Origin: Paragonimus skrjabini miyazakii
Taxonomy: Eukaryota; Platyhelminthes; Trematoda; Plagiorchiida; Troglotrematidae
NCBI GenBank assembly: GCA_014338405.1
Contig: JTDE01000414.1
Location: forward strand, 98,882 to 162,881
Direction: 5' to 3'
Length of the DNA stretch: 64,000 nucleotides
The first letter of the stretch is position 1; every line of letters starts with the position of its first letter. Under the pieces are notes generated by a model, which saw nothing but the letters and a program-made list of their open reading frames with translations, was not told the DNA's origin and made no database searches. Of the stretch, positions 20,657 to 34,559 are shown piece after piece. Both the position numbers and the translations under genes were made by a program.

Positions 20657-23600
20657 ATTTCGGGTTGAGTTGTTTGTCAAATTGTGCTAGTATTACAGTC
20701 TTTCGATAACTCCATCGAAAGCGAAGTTTCTTTCTTCACCGAAGAATACTTCTTTCAGTCTGTCTATTTGCCTGTAGAAATGGCAGAATTTTCTGTAAAA
20801 CGGATATCTGTGAAATTCTCAAGGGTCTTTGACCAAATAGAACTTAAATGCGTTTCAAAAGCCTATGAGCAATTTGTCTCAGGTAACTCATGTCCATCAG
20901 TTCCCAAATGTATAATAAGTGCCCGGTTGTATTGTTTTAGTCGAGTTGTGGTCCAGCAAAATAGTCGCTGACCTCTTCGTATCATACACAGTAGCAACAG
21001 AAGAGTGAGTGGCGTGATGAGGTCGACACGGTTTCCTCATATGAAAGGGGCTGGAGTTTACATCCCAACGGTGCAAAGATATACACTACTGTCGAGCTCC
21101 AACCGTAGAAAAATTCGAGCCTGGTACTTTTTCGAAGGGAGACCAATGAACTCTCTGATTGATTATAAAGGCTGCAGTCAACTGTGAGTAGTGTTCGGGT
21201 TGTAAAGCACCGCAGACAACAGCCAAATATAATCGATTAAAGAACAATAAATGATACTCGGACCGTAAATAAGTAGTATTTGGGGATGGTCGCAGTAAGT
21301 AACATATGAAGAATCGAAAAATAAAGACTATAGTCTATTTTGAAGCTCACAATCCAACTTCGGATTGTGGTTTCAGTACAGCTATGTGACAAGACGTTTT
21401 TGATTTATTACGTTGATTTAATTCTTGGACTGTTTCAAAATAACACACACTTCAAGCGATGTATGTTTCATAATTATTCGTGTACACAAATGTGGTCGTG
21501 TATCCGTATAAATGTCGGAATAAGTGAAGAACTTTGGTGCTCGTAAAGCTTCGATAAGGAAGACAACTGAAAAGCGCATATAATTCTTACTCCACCTGTC
21601 ATACTCATGTTTTTCGGGGTTGATGAAATCACAACACACTACAACTCCTGCAATAAAACTGTACACTTACTCCGTTATTTTGTGATATTTTCAACCTACC
21701 AATTTCCTATGAAGTCTGTTCATAACAATTCGTTCGCATGATGAACCTGAAAACATGGCGGGAGTTATAGCTCAAGGGGTTAAAAAGAGGTACACGAGAA
21801 CCAGAAGTATGGGAATGATGTTTACCTGGGTGACCGTCCGTTCAAGAAAAATTGTTTTAAACACACGGAGGATGGTGACATGTGATGGCCAAAACTCCAG
21901 CAAACTGGCGGATGTGTTTCCGTTTGCTCCGCAAAATCACAGAGACTGCGTCAAAACTTTGTGTCTTTCCCGGTTAATAGGCTTTGCTACTAATTATCCT
22001 GAACTTCATCCATTGTACAATGTGCTGCTTCCTGCTGTTTCTGATTTTTGACTTTTTCTTATGTTGTCGAAATCTTCAAACTTACCTATAGAAATTATTG
22101 TCCGCTTTAATTCTGTCCACTGCTTTTATGCTCGTAGACAGCAGGTCCATGTTTATTGCCAAAGTGATGACGCATCCGGAATTATGATTTGATTAACAGT
22201 AAAAAATACCTGTTGTCGACGGATAAACGACCCAGGGTGAGCAATGTTCATGTTTCGTATGAATGTTCCCATGACACACGGTCTTTAGTCAGATCGTCAG
22301 GTCGAAAGTAGGTTCAGTACTCACGGCTGCCTTAAAAATCTTTACCGAGTTCAGACACTTGGGTTATTCAACGAAGTAACTCTTCTACTACCATGACAAC
22401 TTGCTGAGGTGTTCTTAAAAGTTGTCTCTAAATTCCGGTGACTTTCAGGCTAGAGGCTGGTGCGGTCAAAGTGTAGTGTTCGATGTTATCAAACGACCAA
22501 AAGCCTGGTATTAAGGTGACCTAAATAATTCCGACGAACTTTTGACGGTTTTCAGTCTACAGTCATCGTCTGTTACACGTCTGTCAAAAGTTGTAAACTG
22601 TGCTAGTCCACACACATACATATCTGAGCCAATAGACATCTTTACAATGTGTAGACTCACCTTGATGATTCTCTCACCCAGTAATGTTAGAGAAAACGGA
22701 TGACAAAGGTTTCGGTGGCTGGAAAAACCGTAACAAGAGTTGAGTATAAATAGCCGTACTCAGTGGCCTTCTTTGAGAGAAGCCCCCGAGACTAGCCTGT
22801 GCATAGTTCAATCTGAAATTACGTAATTCTGTTGTCTGCTTTAGATGTGAGTCGCTCGGGTGGGTTAACATTTCGTCTACAAAATGGTTGTAGTGATATA
22901 CATGAGCAAATCTATACGGCTCCGAACAGATTCGATTGATGATGGGGGCTTTGAGGTTTAGTACAGAAACCATGAAAATACAATTTCGCTTAGGTGGGGG
23001 AAACAACCTAAATGGCACCACCTTCAGAGACATCGAAAGCATCTCTAACCGTATATAAATGAATGTGGTTCTTTTCCTATGATCGCACGCCAAAATCACA
23101 GACGATTCATTGATTGTGCGTGATGTGTGCTTTGGTTCGACACACGACGGTTGACACTGTAAATCCAATTTGATCAACTGAAGAAATCTACGTGAAAATT
23201 CAATGCGAAGACTGTTCAGCTGCTCACTGCAGAGTTTCACGAAGTCAATGACACACCAGAAGTCAGATAAAACAGTTAGGATTTATTGATTTCCACAGAC
23301 ACTCGAAACATAAGATTTAGCTATCGACATTGTGCTTTTACAGCCGATGTATTCACGCATAGATTAGTTGACGTGATTGAATATGTGTCAAGTATTTGAC
23401 ACAGATTAGTATCAGAGCTACTGATGACAGATGTATTGTCTACCAATCGACTGTACTGTATGAACATGCTGGTGGTAGACTGAAGTAAGGTGGGTTGACG
23501 TTTTCATTATTATTTTAGTAAGGGATTTAACTACTTATGAGCAGCATATGTAATAAAAATGAAAATTTAACGGAGGCAGAAAAAAAGTGTCTGGCTGAAA

Positions 23601-26600
23601 AACAGTGTACTTTAAAAGAACATTCACAGTTTCATCTAATTCCACAGCTACTCCTGAATCTTCAATAAGTTAGTCCAACCTTAACGGTCATTAAAGCAAA
23701 TGTGCTAACAAAAAAGGCATCATCGCATAAGAATGTCAAGGGATATCTCATGTATACTTACCACCGATCTAATTGACAGACCTTTTATCAAGCGTTATTT
23801 AATTTCTCAGAGGCTTCGATTTTCCAGAAGTGGTGCCTACTAGAATGTTGCATTAATTGCAACGAAATACAACCCTACCGGTATTGAATTTGTATTCTCG
23901 CGGATTCATCGTTCTACCACAAGAATAGTTGATGGTTAAAAGAAAACAAAAACTTTCTCGCAATTACAATTTTACGCAGTACTGAGAGGAATAGTTTAGA
24001 AAGTGAATCAACAGAAGCAGTGAAATTTGACTTTTTGAAACGAACACAGATATATCATAAAATTATTCATCAATTGGTGATAATTTGCTCCATAATAACA
24101 CCTCTTTTGTGAACGGATATTTTCGTAGAGTGTTTGTAAGTGTTCATCATGGAAGCGAGATAAACTTCACTAAAGATCTTTTCGATACGTTAGATCAGTG
24201 CAGTTGAGAAAAACCCCACTCATAATTCAGAAGGGCATATAATGAGTTTGCTGTTTTTCGTTACAGTCCATCTAACAAATTGATTCCAATCCACTAGTAT
24301 GCAAGCAGGTTGTATGACAACGAACAGACTAACGGAATGAACGTCAACGGTCATGAAGCTTCATTTAATGATACAACACGCGATTAATCCATGAAACAGA
24401 TTTCCCCTCATGTTTGTGTCCGGAAAGCAGAGGTGGTTGTAATTTGACAAAAGCAACTGATGTAACTTTGATACTTCCGAATACACAATTCGATCGCAAT
24501 ATTTGTGTTTCCCTTTTGTTGTGGTTCGAAAGCTTGCATGATAAATTGACTTCGGTGAACACCAGAAGTGATGGACTGAAAGTTGTTTTGTGCTGTTTGT
24601 TCAGGTTCGCAAATGGCAACGGTTGTCTGGACTTTTTTTCCCCAAAAACTTTTGCGGTTTTTGTATTTATGGAATGAACAATGCTTGCTCCCTCTCTCCA
24701 ATATATTATTCGATGTATATATGTTTAAGCTTACTTTCATGTTTGTCACAAAATCCTCTTTATTTAACCTGCAGTCAGTTGTGTAACACATTTTGTGCCT
24801 TTCAGCATCATCTGTGACACTGCGTAATAGCAGTTTCAGAAACCTGTTTTGACCTGAAGGTTAACGTTGCTCTCCATAATCACGAAGTCAGAACCATGAA
24901 CTTGAGCCTATTTGTCTTAGAGCTAAACTTTGTTGTCCACTTTTCGTACAGTATTTTCTACAGATCAGTTTATTTTCCTTTCCACCATCTGTCTTGACTG
25001 TTGAGGCGGTCACCTTCGAATCTGACACCGAGACCTGTCTTTGTTGAACAATTTCAGTATCTGTTGCAAACCCCCCTAGTGTGTGAGTTTAGGATTGAGA
25101 TTTTCAGTTACTTTGTTACATCACCTAACTTAAACTGACGCGTTGAACTCAATGATACTAGAGCGCTGCCCTCTAACAAAACTCACCTTCTTGGAAGTGT
25201 AGAAGTGTTTTCTTAACGGGGAGTATTAATTCCAATCAAACAAGGTCGGTGTGGGACTACGTTATTTCGTCATAACGGTGAAAATTGGCATGTGTTTGTG
25301 TTTTACGCTAATCTGTTTTCAGTCCTATTAATATCGTGTGTTGAAGCAAGCGCACTGTCGATTAACCACAGTTTACAGCATCTTGTCAAGTGTGAACAGT
25401 CAACATACAATGGTGATGGGTCATACGTTGAGGTAAACGGTAATGATAACCATATTTGCATGTTATTCGGAATAAAAGTTAAAAAGGAAACTAATCATTG
25501 TCAGTTTATCCAATACGTGCTGTTACATATCCCTACCATCACGTTCGAACTTGGGTACTGTCAATCGGCACACGCCTAAACAAGAACCATATAATGATTC
25601 TTCAAACCTGGGAGATCTAAATGAACGGAATAACCGCCCAACCACTGTTTCAACAAAGACAGAATGGAGGAAAGGCTGTATTTTAGGGAGTACCATGAAG
25701 CAAGCTACGAGGTCAAGAGCCACCAAAAAATACTCAAAACATGGTCTGCCTCCATCTGTTTTTCATCAGAAGACTATTGGTTCATATTGCAACTAGGCTG
25801 CTTGAGTCAACTTTCAGGTGTTCACATTCCGAAACGAAAACATCCTACAGGTTTCATTTTGGCGTGGTTAAAAGAGCAACATCACTGCCGATTATGCTTT
25901 ATATTATATTCCTCAGTCGGTTTTAAATCAGGTATTAACTTTATAGGGCGATGGGGTGATATTTTCATGAACGGATTTAGGTAATTTTGAATAGAGCAGT
26001 TAAAAGACTGACATTACACGATTTATGCTCGAGCAGATTTCATTGCATCTCCAATGGTGTTTACTGCAGACGAGTTAAAATGTACAATATTCCAAACCAC
26101 AAAACAATTACAATAGTCCAGAGTTCAAAACCGGTTCGGTTGCTATCAAGACAGCATCAACGTCACAAACAGTTCTTTCTGTATGCGCAAAATGAGGTGA
26201 TGAAGCCTGATTGCAATGGCCTCGACATATCGTAGCAAACGTTTGCTTCGAGTCGAGAACAGAATATGAAGTAGCCTTGATGAGTCAATCACAAATTGTG
26301 TTATCAGATGATGCTTGGCAATCGATGACGCTGGCTCTTTCTAGTGTTCGTTGTCAAATTACCTGATTATTTGACCGTTTGTTAAACTCATTTCGGCAAG
26401 TGTTCGGCATCTCTGGTTCCAAGCTGGTGCTCAGTCCTATCAACATAGAATGCTCCGTATCCACATCTGTATTCATAGATTACGTTTGATTTCGCGAACG
26501 TGGGCGTCGGTTGCTTAACCGGGGGGCGTGGGAACTCGCACTGTTCAGTATACGATCACTTGCTTCGTGGCAAAGAACGTGCGAACAAGAGCTGACCTTA

Positions 26601-26796
26601 AGCGTTGCTCAACTATTCCACATACATTATTTCCCTTGAACGGCAGTTGTAAAACTACTGTCTTTTTGGAGAATGTGGGGTGAAAATTATTTTTCACCTT
26701 GTTCGTGTTGAATTTTCCTATAAATCCTTTGGGATAATCATTGCCCTATAAAGTCTGCTCTGTTTAACGAAGTTCATCATCCAAGGTGTCAATCGT
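20657..26796. other. long stretch without a recognisable gene
   Basis: I recognise no domain, RNA gene or element here apart from the doubtful open frame at 22674-23240. An A-box-like word (TAGCTCAAGGGG, 21768-21779) has no matching B box. Composition is AT-rich and ordinary, and the stretch could be intron or intergenic DNA. Confidence 0.45.
22674..23240 (-). CDS. 188-codon open frame, doubtful
   Basis: This is the second longest open frame in the window and is not explained by any element I recognise. The predicted protein has no signal peptide, membrane segment or familiar motif, and its composition (scattered Cys, His and Arg, no repeats) looks random. No splice signals or neighbours support it. 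At this base composition one frame of this size in 64 kb is not surprising, so I list it only so that it can be checked. Confidence 0.12.
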   Translation of the reverse strand: MKLCSEQLNSLRIEFSRRFLQLIKLDLQCQPSCVEPKHTSRTINESSVILACDHRKRTTFIYIRLEMLSMSLKVVPFRLFPPPKRNCIFMVSVLNLKAPIINRICSEPYRFAHVYHYNHFVDEMLTHPSDSHLKQTTELRNFRLNYAQASLGGFSQRRPLSTAIYTQLLLRFFQPPKPLSSVFSNITG

Positions 26797-27105
26797 GTTG
26801 TATGACAGAAAGTTTCGTTGTGAGTAGTATACGACTCACAAGTAGTATGTTACCCACAGGAGGCATTCAGGAACAAAAGCGCAAGTTGCGAACGCCAGGA
26901 AGACGAAGGACAAGAAGAGACTATCGAAATAGTGTGTACGCGCTACAGCGGAAGTTCCATCAAGGCGAATGACAATGATGTATGTGAATGCAAGTCTAAC
27001 TTGTAAATGAGTATACGCGTTTGTGGTTTGATTTTTGACATGACCTATACGGGCGTTTGTGCAGTAAACGAATTCCCAGGCCAAGCGTCTTTTGCGGTCA
27101 CAACA
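26797..27105 (-). repeat. Repeat family D, copy 1
   Basis: About 309 bases nearly identical to 30539-30846 in the same orientation, starting TGTTGTATGAC. A diverged third copy lies near 28650-28970. The right edge overlaps the end of the Penelope-like relic, which loses similarity to its family there. Open frames on the minus strand are by-products with no known domain. Confidence 0.8.
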
Positions 27106-27620
27106 ATGGTACAAAGCCGTCTGGCTCGGTAAAATAGTGGGCGTACCAATCCTTTGTTATGTGCCACTGAAAGAAAGCCATCAAAATATAGGTAGTGACC
27201 TGTCCACGTATTCTTTTGATGTATAGCAGGCTTAGCGGGTCCATCCATTTTATTAAATAAGTTAGCATCCAGAAACGGCAGTCGGCAATTAGTGTCACTT
27301 TCAAGGGCTTGGATGTAAACACTTCATTTAACCTTCTAACTCTGTTGCCTGCATGTGATCATTTCTAACCAAACTTGTGTCATTAACATATCTTCTGTAG
27401 AGGACCAAACCGTTCAGTTTGCTTGCCACTTGCTTTTCAGTTTGTTCACAAAAATACCGCCTAAGACTGCACCAAGTGGACTGCCAATCCCGATTCCATC
27501 GATCTGATGACACGCTTAGCCTTGAAAGTAAGAGTTTATGTTAGATGTACACAGCAAAAGTAGACGTCCTAATTCACTTTCTAGGATTGGAATATTTATC
27601 TGATATGAACTTATATAGGA
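27045..27620 (-). pseudogene. Penelope-like reverse transcriptase relic
   Basis: On the minus strand the order is LLLLCTSNINSYFQG, QIDGIGIGSPLGAVLGGIF (the DGxxMGSPLG block of Penelope RTs), LVLYRRYVNDTSLV and KNTWTGHYLYFDGF...GLVRPLFYRARRLCT. The catalytic box reads YVND at 27379-27390 instead of YVDD, and two frame changes are needed. Similarity stops where repeat family D begins. Penelope-like elements copy RNA into DNA and often carry a GIY-YIG nuclease downstream; none is visible here. Confidence 0.75.
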
Positions 27621-28649
27621 TAGCAAAAATTGATGGTTTATTTCAACAGTATACTCGTGAGCAACAGTTTTTTCCCATTGAAACCATAGGTTTGTCAGAA
27701 ATGCCGAGATGTTTTAACAGCGTGGCTAGATGGAAACTGTCTTTCAGGTAGTACTTTGTCATAGAATCTCTTACTGGTTTCAATAATTTTGCTAATCATT
27801 TGGTCAGTTCATGCTGTAGAGAGTTGGACCTAGCTAATATTAGTCTTAACGAGATTCCAGACTTGTGCACTTTGGAGAGTCCATATGTCTGAGGAATTTG
27901 AATTCTACACGGTTTGAGGCTTTTGAGAGTGGTGGTGTCTGTGAAGTTACCTTCAAGTAGCAACTTTAGTTATTTGCTAATCCGCTTTCTAAGTCTACTG
28001 GGTTATCAGTTTCTCGTTCATCACAAATGTAATGTAATTTAGTTATCTTTTTTAGCGTAGTTCACATCTGAGTTGAGTTTGGGTCAGTGTGGTCAAAGGT
28101 TTGTCTTGTTCGGTTTTACAAAGTTTGTTTCGTTAACGAATGTGTTCAATACAAAAATACTATGGCTGGTAAGAGAGTTTTGGGATATGGGTACCTTTTC
28201 TTCAAACTTTCTTTCTGGATGGAGCATAGTATCACATTTGATACGGAACTTCATGAAACCAAGTTATTCCACATGACAGTCATCATTCTAGCTTGGCAGA
28301 AGCTTAAAACATTCCAAAGCTGCTGCTTTTGACCCCATTATGGCATTACATTTTGGACTTTCCGGCTCCTACTCCTTGTAAACGAAGACAACAACCAACG
28401 GAAAATGACCGTCTACCGATCTATATCAATTCACCAAGCTATAGGACGGATGTCACTGGAAACAAAGGCCAACAGGGGCACGGTCTAGGTGACAATGGTT
28501 TGGTTGTGCGATTTTCAGGCGGCCAAATCCATCCTGCTGCGCGTATTGTGGGGGTGTAGTTCAATTGTATGACTGCAACAAAAAGGAAATTCCCTAATAT
28601 TTTCTCAGGTAATGTGCAGTAGTGCTCATTCGTAATAACTGAGCTACAC
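27621..28649. other. no gene seen
   Basis: May include the weathered N-terminal part of the Penelope-like relic, but no motif could be pinned down beyond 27620. Confidence 0.35.
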
Positions 28650-28970
28650 ACTTAGCAAGAATGCCGTACAGCGTGCAACCTCGTTTGTGAGCAGTATAGC
28701 AGGACCTGTAGGGGTAGAAACGAAATGGCATGTTTGAAAGCCAGGAAGATCGAGGGCTAGAAACGAATATTCGAAACGTATATATGCACCGTTTGTTACC
28801 TGTCACCAAGCAGACTGTGACTGCACTACTTCCGAGGATGTGAATGCAAGTGCAGCTGCGTAAAATGGCGTTTGTGTTTGTTGTTCTGCTTTCATGTACC
28901 ACGTTATAGGTGTCCTGTAATGGGCAACTTCTCATGCCCAGCGTCCTTTGTGGGTACAAAGTAACACCCT
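28650..28970 (-). repeat. Repeat family D, diverged copy
   Basis: Shares spaced words with the other two copies, including GCCAGGAAGA, GATGTGAATGCAAGT, TGGCGTTTGTG and CCCAGCGTCCTTTG in the same order. Identity is much lower than between the outer two copies, so it is an older insertion. Boundaries are approximate. Confidence 0.5.
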
Positions 28971-30538
28971 TCCAACTAACTGAGAGTTTTAGCAAGCTCT
29001 TGAACATATGCACATATCCTTTTATTTACAGAGAAGACACGAATATGACGATAGGCATTAAACATTCATATTACTTTTACGACATTATATTGGATACATG
29101 TGATACTTACTAGTATATGGTTGAACATTCTTCTCTTTTTCAGGTTTCTCATCTTGCTATTTATCGACTAACCAGTGAGCATGTTAACAGTCCGGTTGTT
29201 CGTAACTTGATCATGTGGTTCTGCTTCGGTTCACCTTGAATCGAGTGGTCTATATTTCTCTTGTACGCTAGACAATGTTTGTACTAGACTGCTTATTGTT
29301 CTCGCCTTGGACCGAGATTCATAAAACGTTCTGGCTTCAAACGCTTTTCCGTCTCTCCGTTCAGTTTGCAAAAGTACTGGTGGACGGAGACTGCAGCAGT
29401 GTGTGCACACATCCAAAATGCCCCATACGGAGTTGGCGCACGAGTTTTGATGATCTACCTAGCTTGAACAGAGAAGTCAGAAACAGTTTTTTGCACAATG
29501 TATCTCTCGAGGTACATACTGCAGTCTGTGGGTTCATATAGCAAAGCTCACTGACCATTGTGAAGCTAACCAACAAAATCAACAACCACACAAACACACA
29601 CACATCCATACACATCAGTTACCAGAGATAAATTGTGCAAAAAACTGTTTCTCACTTCTGTGTTCAGATTTGTGACGGGAAAAGTTTTCTTTTCTTTTCT
29701 GGACATCTACTTAACTGTTTGGCTACCATTGATTGAATGACCGTTTGATAACCTGCCGCCGCAAACTATCAACCAAAAACTTGCGGTCATCTCGGAATTC
29801 ATAGAAATGTAGGGGGTCATTGGACAACTTCAGGACGGAACCGCTGTGCATGAAGTTGGCTTTTGAAAGTAGCATCTGAAATGTGGTGTTCGGATTTTAG
29901 GACGTCCACTGCTCCAGTTAGTTCATTCCAGTTGGGGAAGGGCACTGATTTGCAAGAGTTCGGACTGAAATAATTGTGACCCTACTTAAAACTGACAGGA
30001 AAAAACATAGACAATTAGTTTGTTGAGGTGCTGTAGAAAGTTTATCGCAATAACTCTGTTCAGATAACGTAATGATGACTTGCGGGCGATCACTGTTCCC
30101 AAGGAGCAGTGTGAATCCCAGCCAGATTTACGGATTGTGTCGTGAACTCAACTGTTCACCCCCACTGTGTACAACACTAAGGAGCTCGACTCTGTAAAGA
30201 ATTGCTAACGTTACTGAAGATAAGCTCATGAATTTAATCGTAATTTGGTAGATTGGTAGGAATTTGATGGTGTGGTCGCATAATCTCTTGTGACTTTTAT
30301 ACTGTTACCGGTATGACGCAGAGCTGTATCACAGCCCTCACCTTGTTTAGTTTGTATTTGACCGTAATGTCAACAATGTACCTTCGGAACACAGACGATA
30401 ACGATTACTGTGAATTCTACACAAATGGCGGCCCGCTAAATATTTGGCGAACTTGTTATCTAAGTTTGCTAAGTAATTCGATCTTCACACTTCAGTGCTA
30501 ACAAATGACACTAATATTTGGGAGCAGTCTAAAAGAAC
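28971..30538. other. no gene seen
   Basis: AT-rich anonymous sequence. A short CA-rich run lies near 29585-29610. No domains recognised. Confidence 0.4.
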
Positions 30539-30846
30539 TGTTGTATGACGGGCAGTTTCGTTGTGAGTAGTATACGACTCACAAGTAGTATGTTATCCAC
30601 AGGAGACATTCAGGAACAAAAGCGCAAGTTGCGAACGCCAGGAAGACGAAGGACAAGAAGAGACTATCGAAATAGTGTGTACGCGCTACAGCGGAAGTTC
30701 CATCAAGGCGAATGACAATGATGTATGTGAATGCAAGTCTAACTTGTAAATGAGTATACGCGTTTGTGGTTTGATTTTTGACATGACCTATACGGGCGTT
30801 TGTGCAGTAAACGAATTCCCAGGCCAAGCGTCCTTTGCGGCTACAA
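30539..30846 (-). repeat. Repeat family D, copy 2
   Basis: Near-identical direct copy of 26797-27105 with only scattered substitutions by eye. Both share the same left edge TGTTGTATGAC and lose similarity together after CAACA. The two young copies are 3.74 kb apart. Confidence 0.8.
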
Positions 30847-32619
30847 CAGAACTACAGTGAATGGTCACGGTTTTCGTTACCGCAACAATCAAATTGAAAC
30901 TAGGTAGTAAGAAATTTTTGTTCTTTCAACGTTCCCCGGGCGTAGTTAGTGCATATACGCTTGAGGACCACATTAGGAGAGAGTGTGTGCGGGTAACCGC
31001 TGTACGGATAACTAAAAACAAGTAGGCAAGACCGGAACAACAGAAATTTATGATACAGGGGTACAGATCAATTATGTCATTAGCTTAACAATCTAGATTT
31101 TCAAATATGAGAGGACTTAGTTATGAACACGGCCACCTGGATGAGTGTAATCATGACGGACGTTCAGAAATTTAGCGATTAGCAGCTGTGCTGCCGTGAA
31201 TTCAGGCACGCGCCGCGCAAAGGAGCTATAAGCACAACAGGTCGTCGTTGTGTGACCATGTGATTCTGTGATCAATGTGGCCTTGAGTGCGCTGGACGAT
31301 TTGAATTGATAAACCAGCAACATGCTTACAACACCCTTTCAAAAAAGAGAAGGTGGGCATTAGGCCTCAGTAAGTTAACTAAAACATGTTTGCAATCCAC
31401 ATCAATTGACGATTCCAGTCGCCTGGTAAATCGTTTGCTGTCCTTTTCAATTAAGTAGACCATAATGACCTGCTACCCTTTCTTACCCTCAGTGCTGTTG
31501 GTATTGTGTATGCTTAAAGTTTTGTTAGGTATCCCAATCACAATGTTGGTCTATTTATTTATTTAATTCTATGTATAATGTGCTATTATCTGCTTCTGTG
31601 TTCCCATATTTCATGCTCTGCGCCTGACTTTTCGTATGTTACCTTCTCAGTAGTAACCCTTTTCATAATATGGATCCGAAAATTAGGAAGTCAATATCTT
31701 TTATACTGTATCACGATGTTCACCCTCAAGGTTTGGTTTTACCTCTGTTTGTACTCATCAAGTAAAACAAGTTACAGGACAATCTGTATATTTTGTTTTG
31801 ACAAATGAAGGCCTCACGTTCGGTTTGTTCTTTCATGGGTCTAATCAACTTTAACCGTCCCTGTAACGAAAGCCTCCACATATGTACTTACGTGTTTTGT
31901 TTCCCTAAGTTTGCGCTGAATGCAAATTGTGTGAGTGAAATCAAAAGTGGCTCAGTATAAGTTACTTTTGGTGACGAATGTGTGAATACGCCCCACTGCC
32001 TCCGATCATTGTGACTGGCTAATCCGTACACAAATGTCGAAAACTGGATTCGTGCGCCGACGGCGTTAGAAGATATAAATCCAATTCCAGGTCCTATGTG
32101 GATGTCAAAATACCACTGTCTATGCTCTTATCTGATGTATCCAGTAAATTCTTTCGCACTCAATTGTGCGCTCTGAACTCACTTGTCCCAGCTGGTTATT
32201 CAGCTCTCGCTAATCTCTTGCTCTCTGTTCCGATTGGCCGGTTTGGATATCTATGTCCTGTTTAGCTATGTCTGAGTACTCCAAACCTGGACTTACCGAT
32301 TGTCTCGGTAGCATTCATTTTATTCCCAGTCTGTCCATTGACTTTGGGTTTTGCATGTTTACCATTTTTCTTCCATTCCTATATCGACCTGAGTTTGTCA
32401 GCTGACTTCAATTGGCATTCGCTTTCGTTTGGAACGTTGGACCCATCTTTGCATTTTTGGATTTGTATGTACCATTGCCGTGTAAGTAAACAAATGAAAC
32501 ATGGATATATAAAGTTACATTGCTAATAGTTTCAGCAATCTCATAGAAAGTCGGGTTTGAGTTGTTTCCAGACTTGTTAGTTGGCGTTTGTTGGAAGTAA
32601 CCAGTACACCTACCACATT
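30847..32619. other. no gene seen
   Basis: AT-rich with no open frame above 90 codons and no motif. Nothing supports an exon. Confidence 0.45.
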
Positions 32620-32960
32620 GTTGATTATCTGTGAGTAGTAGGGGATTTTGGTTTTCATATAAATCGAAAATCACTTACAACTGATCGTAGCTGTCACATT
32701 CCCGTAGACTTTACAGTCGGACCCTTTCGACAAGAAGCGCTAGACTCGAGTTTCACTCTCATTAGAGCTCGTCAGTAGTGCATATCCTTGTCACTGCCGG
32801 GACTAGAACCCTGACTACGGTTCCATGATGTAACCGTGTTTACCACTGCGCCATTGGCCTCACACTAGGCACGACCGAATTATCATATATGAACGCTCAA
32901 CCACTTTTGCTTGTGAGTACTCAGCAGGTTGCCCGATTGCCAGGCACACTCACTTCTAAG
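32620..32960 (-). mobile_element. tRNA-derived SINE, full-length copy
   Basis: Read on the minus strand, an A box GGCGCAGTGGTAAACACGG (within 32834-32854) and a B box GGGTTCTAGTCCC (32799-32811) form an internal pol III promoter about 30 bases apart. They are followed by a body containing AACTCGAGTCTAGCGCTTCTT and a tail with AAAGTCTACGGGAATGTGAC. A second long copy is at 40810-41150, with fragments at 41195-41330, 43200-43325 and 8329-8405. The edges are inferred from shared sequence. Confidence 0.7.
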
Positions 32961-34559
32961 TCAAGATCTGCTGGATGGAACAAGAGAGAAAGACAGCGTT
33001 AGTGATGAGATCCGGAACACGACCGACGAATGATTCCACACGAGGTGTGAGATGATGAACGTTGAGTGTCGACAGATCAGCCGATACGCGGAGCTAAAAT
33101 ATTTCGCCGTGCAATTATTTCAACAACACGAAAGTCTGCACAAGTGAAGAAGACAGAGACGATGCGCAGTAGCTCCTGTTCAGTCGTGTTGAAGATTCAA
33201 TTCAAAAAATGATAGTGATGGTTTCAAACAAGTGTACAGATGAAGTTAACAAAACGGTATATATAAAAGCGTACAAAAATGAATTACGAAATATAACTGT
33301 GAATTGTGGACACTATACATTTTAAGCTTCCATCGAATTGCAACAGCTTAATACACCTAAATACTTGTTTGCCTAATTTTAGACAGTTATGTGCGTATCT
33401 GAATTGGCCTACATTTTATGCAATCCTGTGATCGGCTGGAGTGTGAAAACGTACAAGATGTAAAAGTCAAATGAGAGGTATTCAGTATCATGTCTACCGA
33501 CAGGTAATGCCTCATGTAAATCCAGAGAGTACAATTCTAAAGTTATACTAAATAGAAAAAAGATTCTTTTCACGTTCAACAATGAATATGTTCTCCACAT
33601 ACTTCTGGCGCTGTTCTCTCTAAGTCAGAAATCCTACTTGCTGGTGTGTCTGTAGCATATGAACGAGGCACGTGCATCAGTCTGGTTCCGTCGATCGATT
33701 TTTGTGTACGATCACTGGGTGCGTAAAAACCAAGCCGTGCTATATATGATCAGCCGATCAAGTCACCTGGACAATGGGGTCATGCTCTTGTAAGAGAAGC
33801 AGTTCAGTCCTGTGAGCTATTTTCAGTTGCATATATCGTTCGTGTCAACAAATGCATATTTCCAACATTGTTTGCTTCTCGAATAATCTGACAGCTCATC
33901 GGTTTCAATGACATGAATATTTTAGGTACTTTATAGAGTAATATTTAACCGGTATCAATTACAGCGATGTATTCACTTAAAATACCTGATCGAATTTACT
34001 ATAACGCCATATGTTCCCGTACTTATCTTTGTGACTTAAAATAATAGCAATAGAGAACGTTTTCCCTACCTTGTATTTGAACGGGCGGTTAGTCTAGTTG
34101 TCGGTAAATAAAGAGCCTATGTAAATTCTGTAACTCGCAGGAAGTATAAAACTACAATACATACCTCATGGCTGTAGCGATAGAGTTTAAAAAACTGAGT
34201 GTGTATTCACTTCATGAAGATGACAAAAAGACCTACAATGTGGTACATAAACATTTTGTTTATTTTTGTCAGTCTATCGCACAATATGCTTGATTACGAA
34301 GGCCTAGCACTTTGCAACGTAACAGCACTGAGTTTGGAAAGATAACAGGATGGGTAAACAGTTGTAATCCGACGGCGACGAGAATGACTGTCAACATATT
34401 CTAGCAGTAGGAAACAAAAGTGGAGGGCCTGACAGACATCTGTTCGATAAACACCAATATCCTAGGGTTTCCGAAGCGTAATAACACAATGAACGACGTG
34501 ACAGGAATAAATATGTAATCTGTTATGTTTAAATGATCCACAGTAGAAGACGACCAGCC
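32961..34559. other. no gene seen
   Basis: No recognised motif. Open frames are shorter than 65 codons. Confidence 0.45.

Noticed and set aside
19750..20670. target site duplication of the foldback element
   Set aside because: Flanks TTTAGAA and ATTTCGG do not match at any length from 2 to 9 bases.
21755..21850. tRNA-like element with A box TAGCTCAAGGGG
   Set aside because: No B box at a suitable distance, only a partial GTTCAAG about 65 bases later, and no repeat partner.
22674..23240. host gene from a 188-codon open frame
   Set aside because: No domain, splice signals or composition bias; kept only as a very low confidence entry.
26797..30846. tandem array with a period of about 1.87 kb, suggested by even spacing of family D copies
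   Set aside because: Sequences between the copies are not similar, and the middle copy is far more diverged than the outer two.
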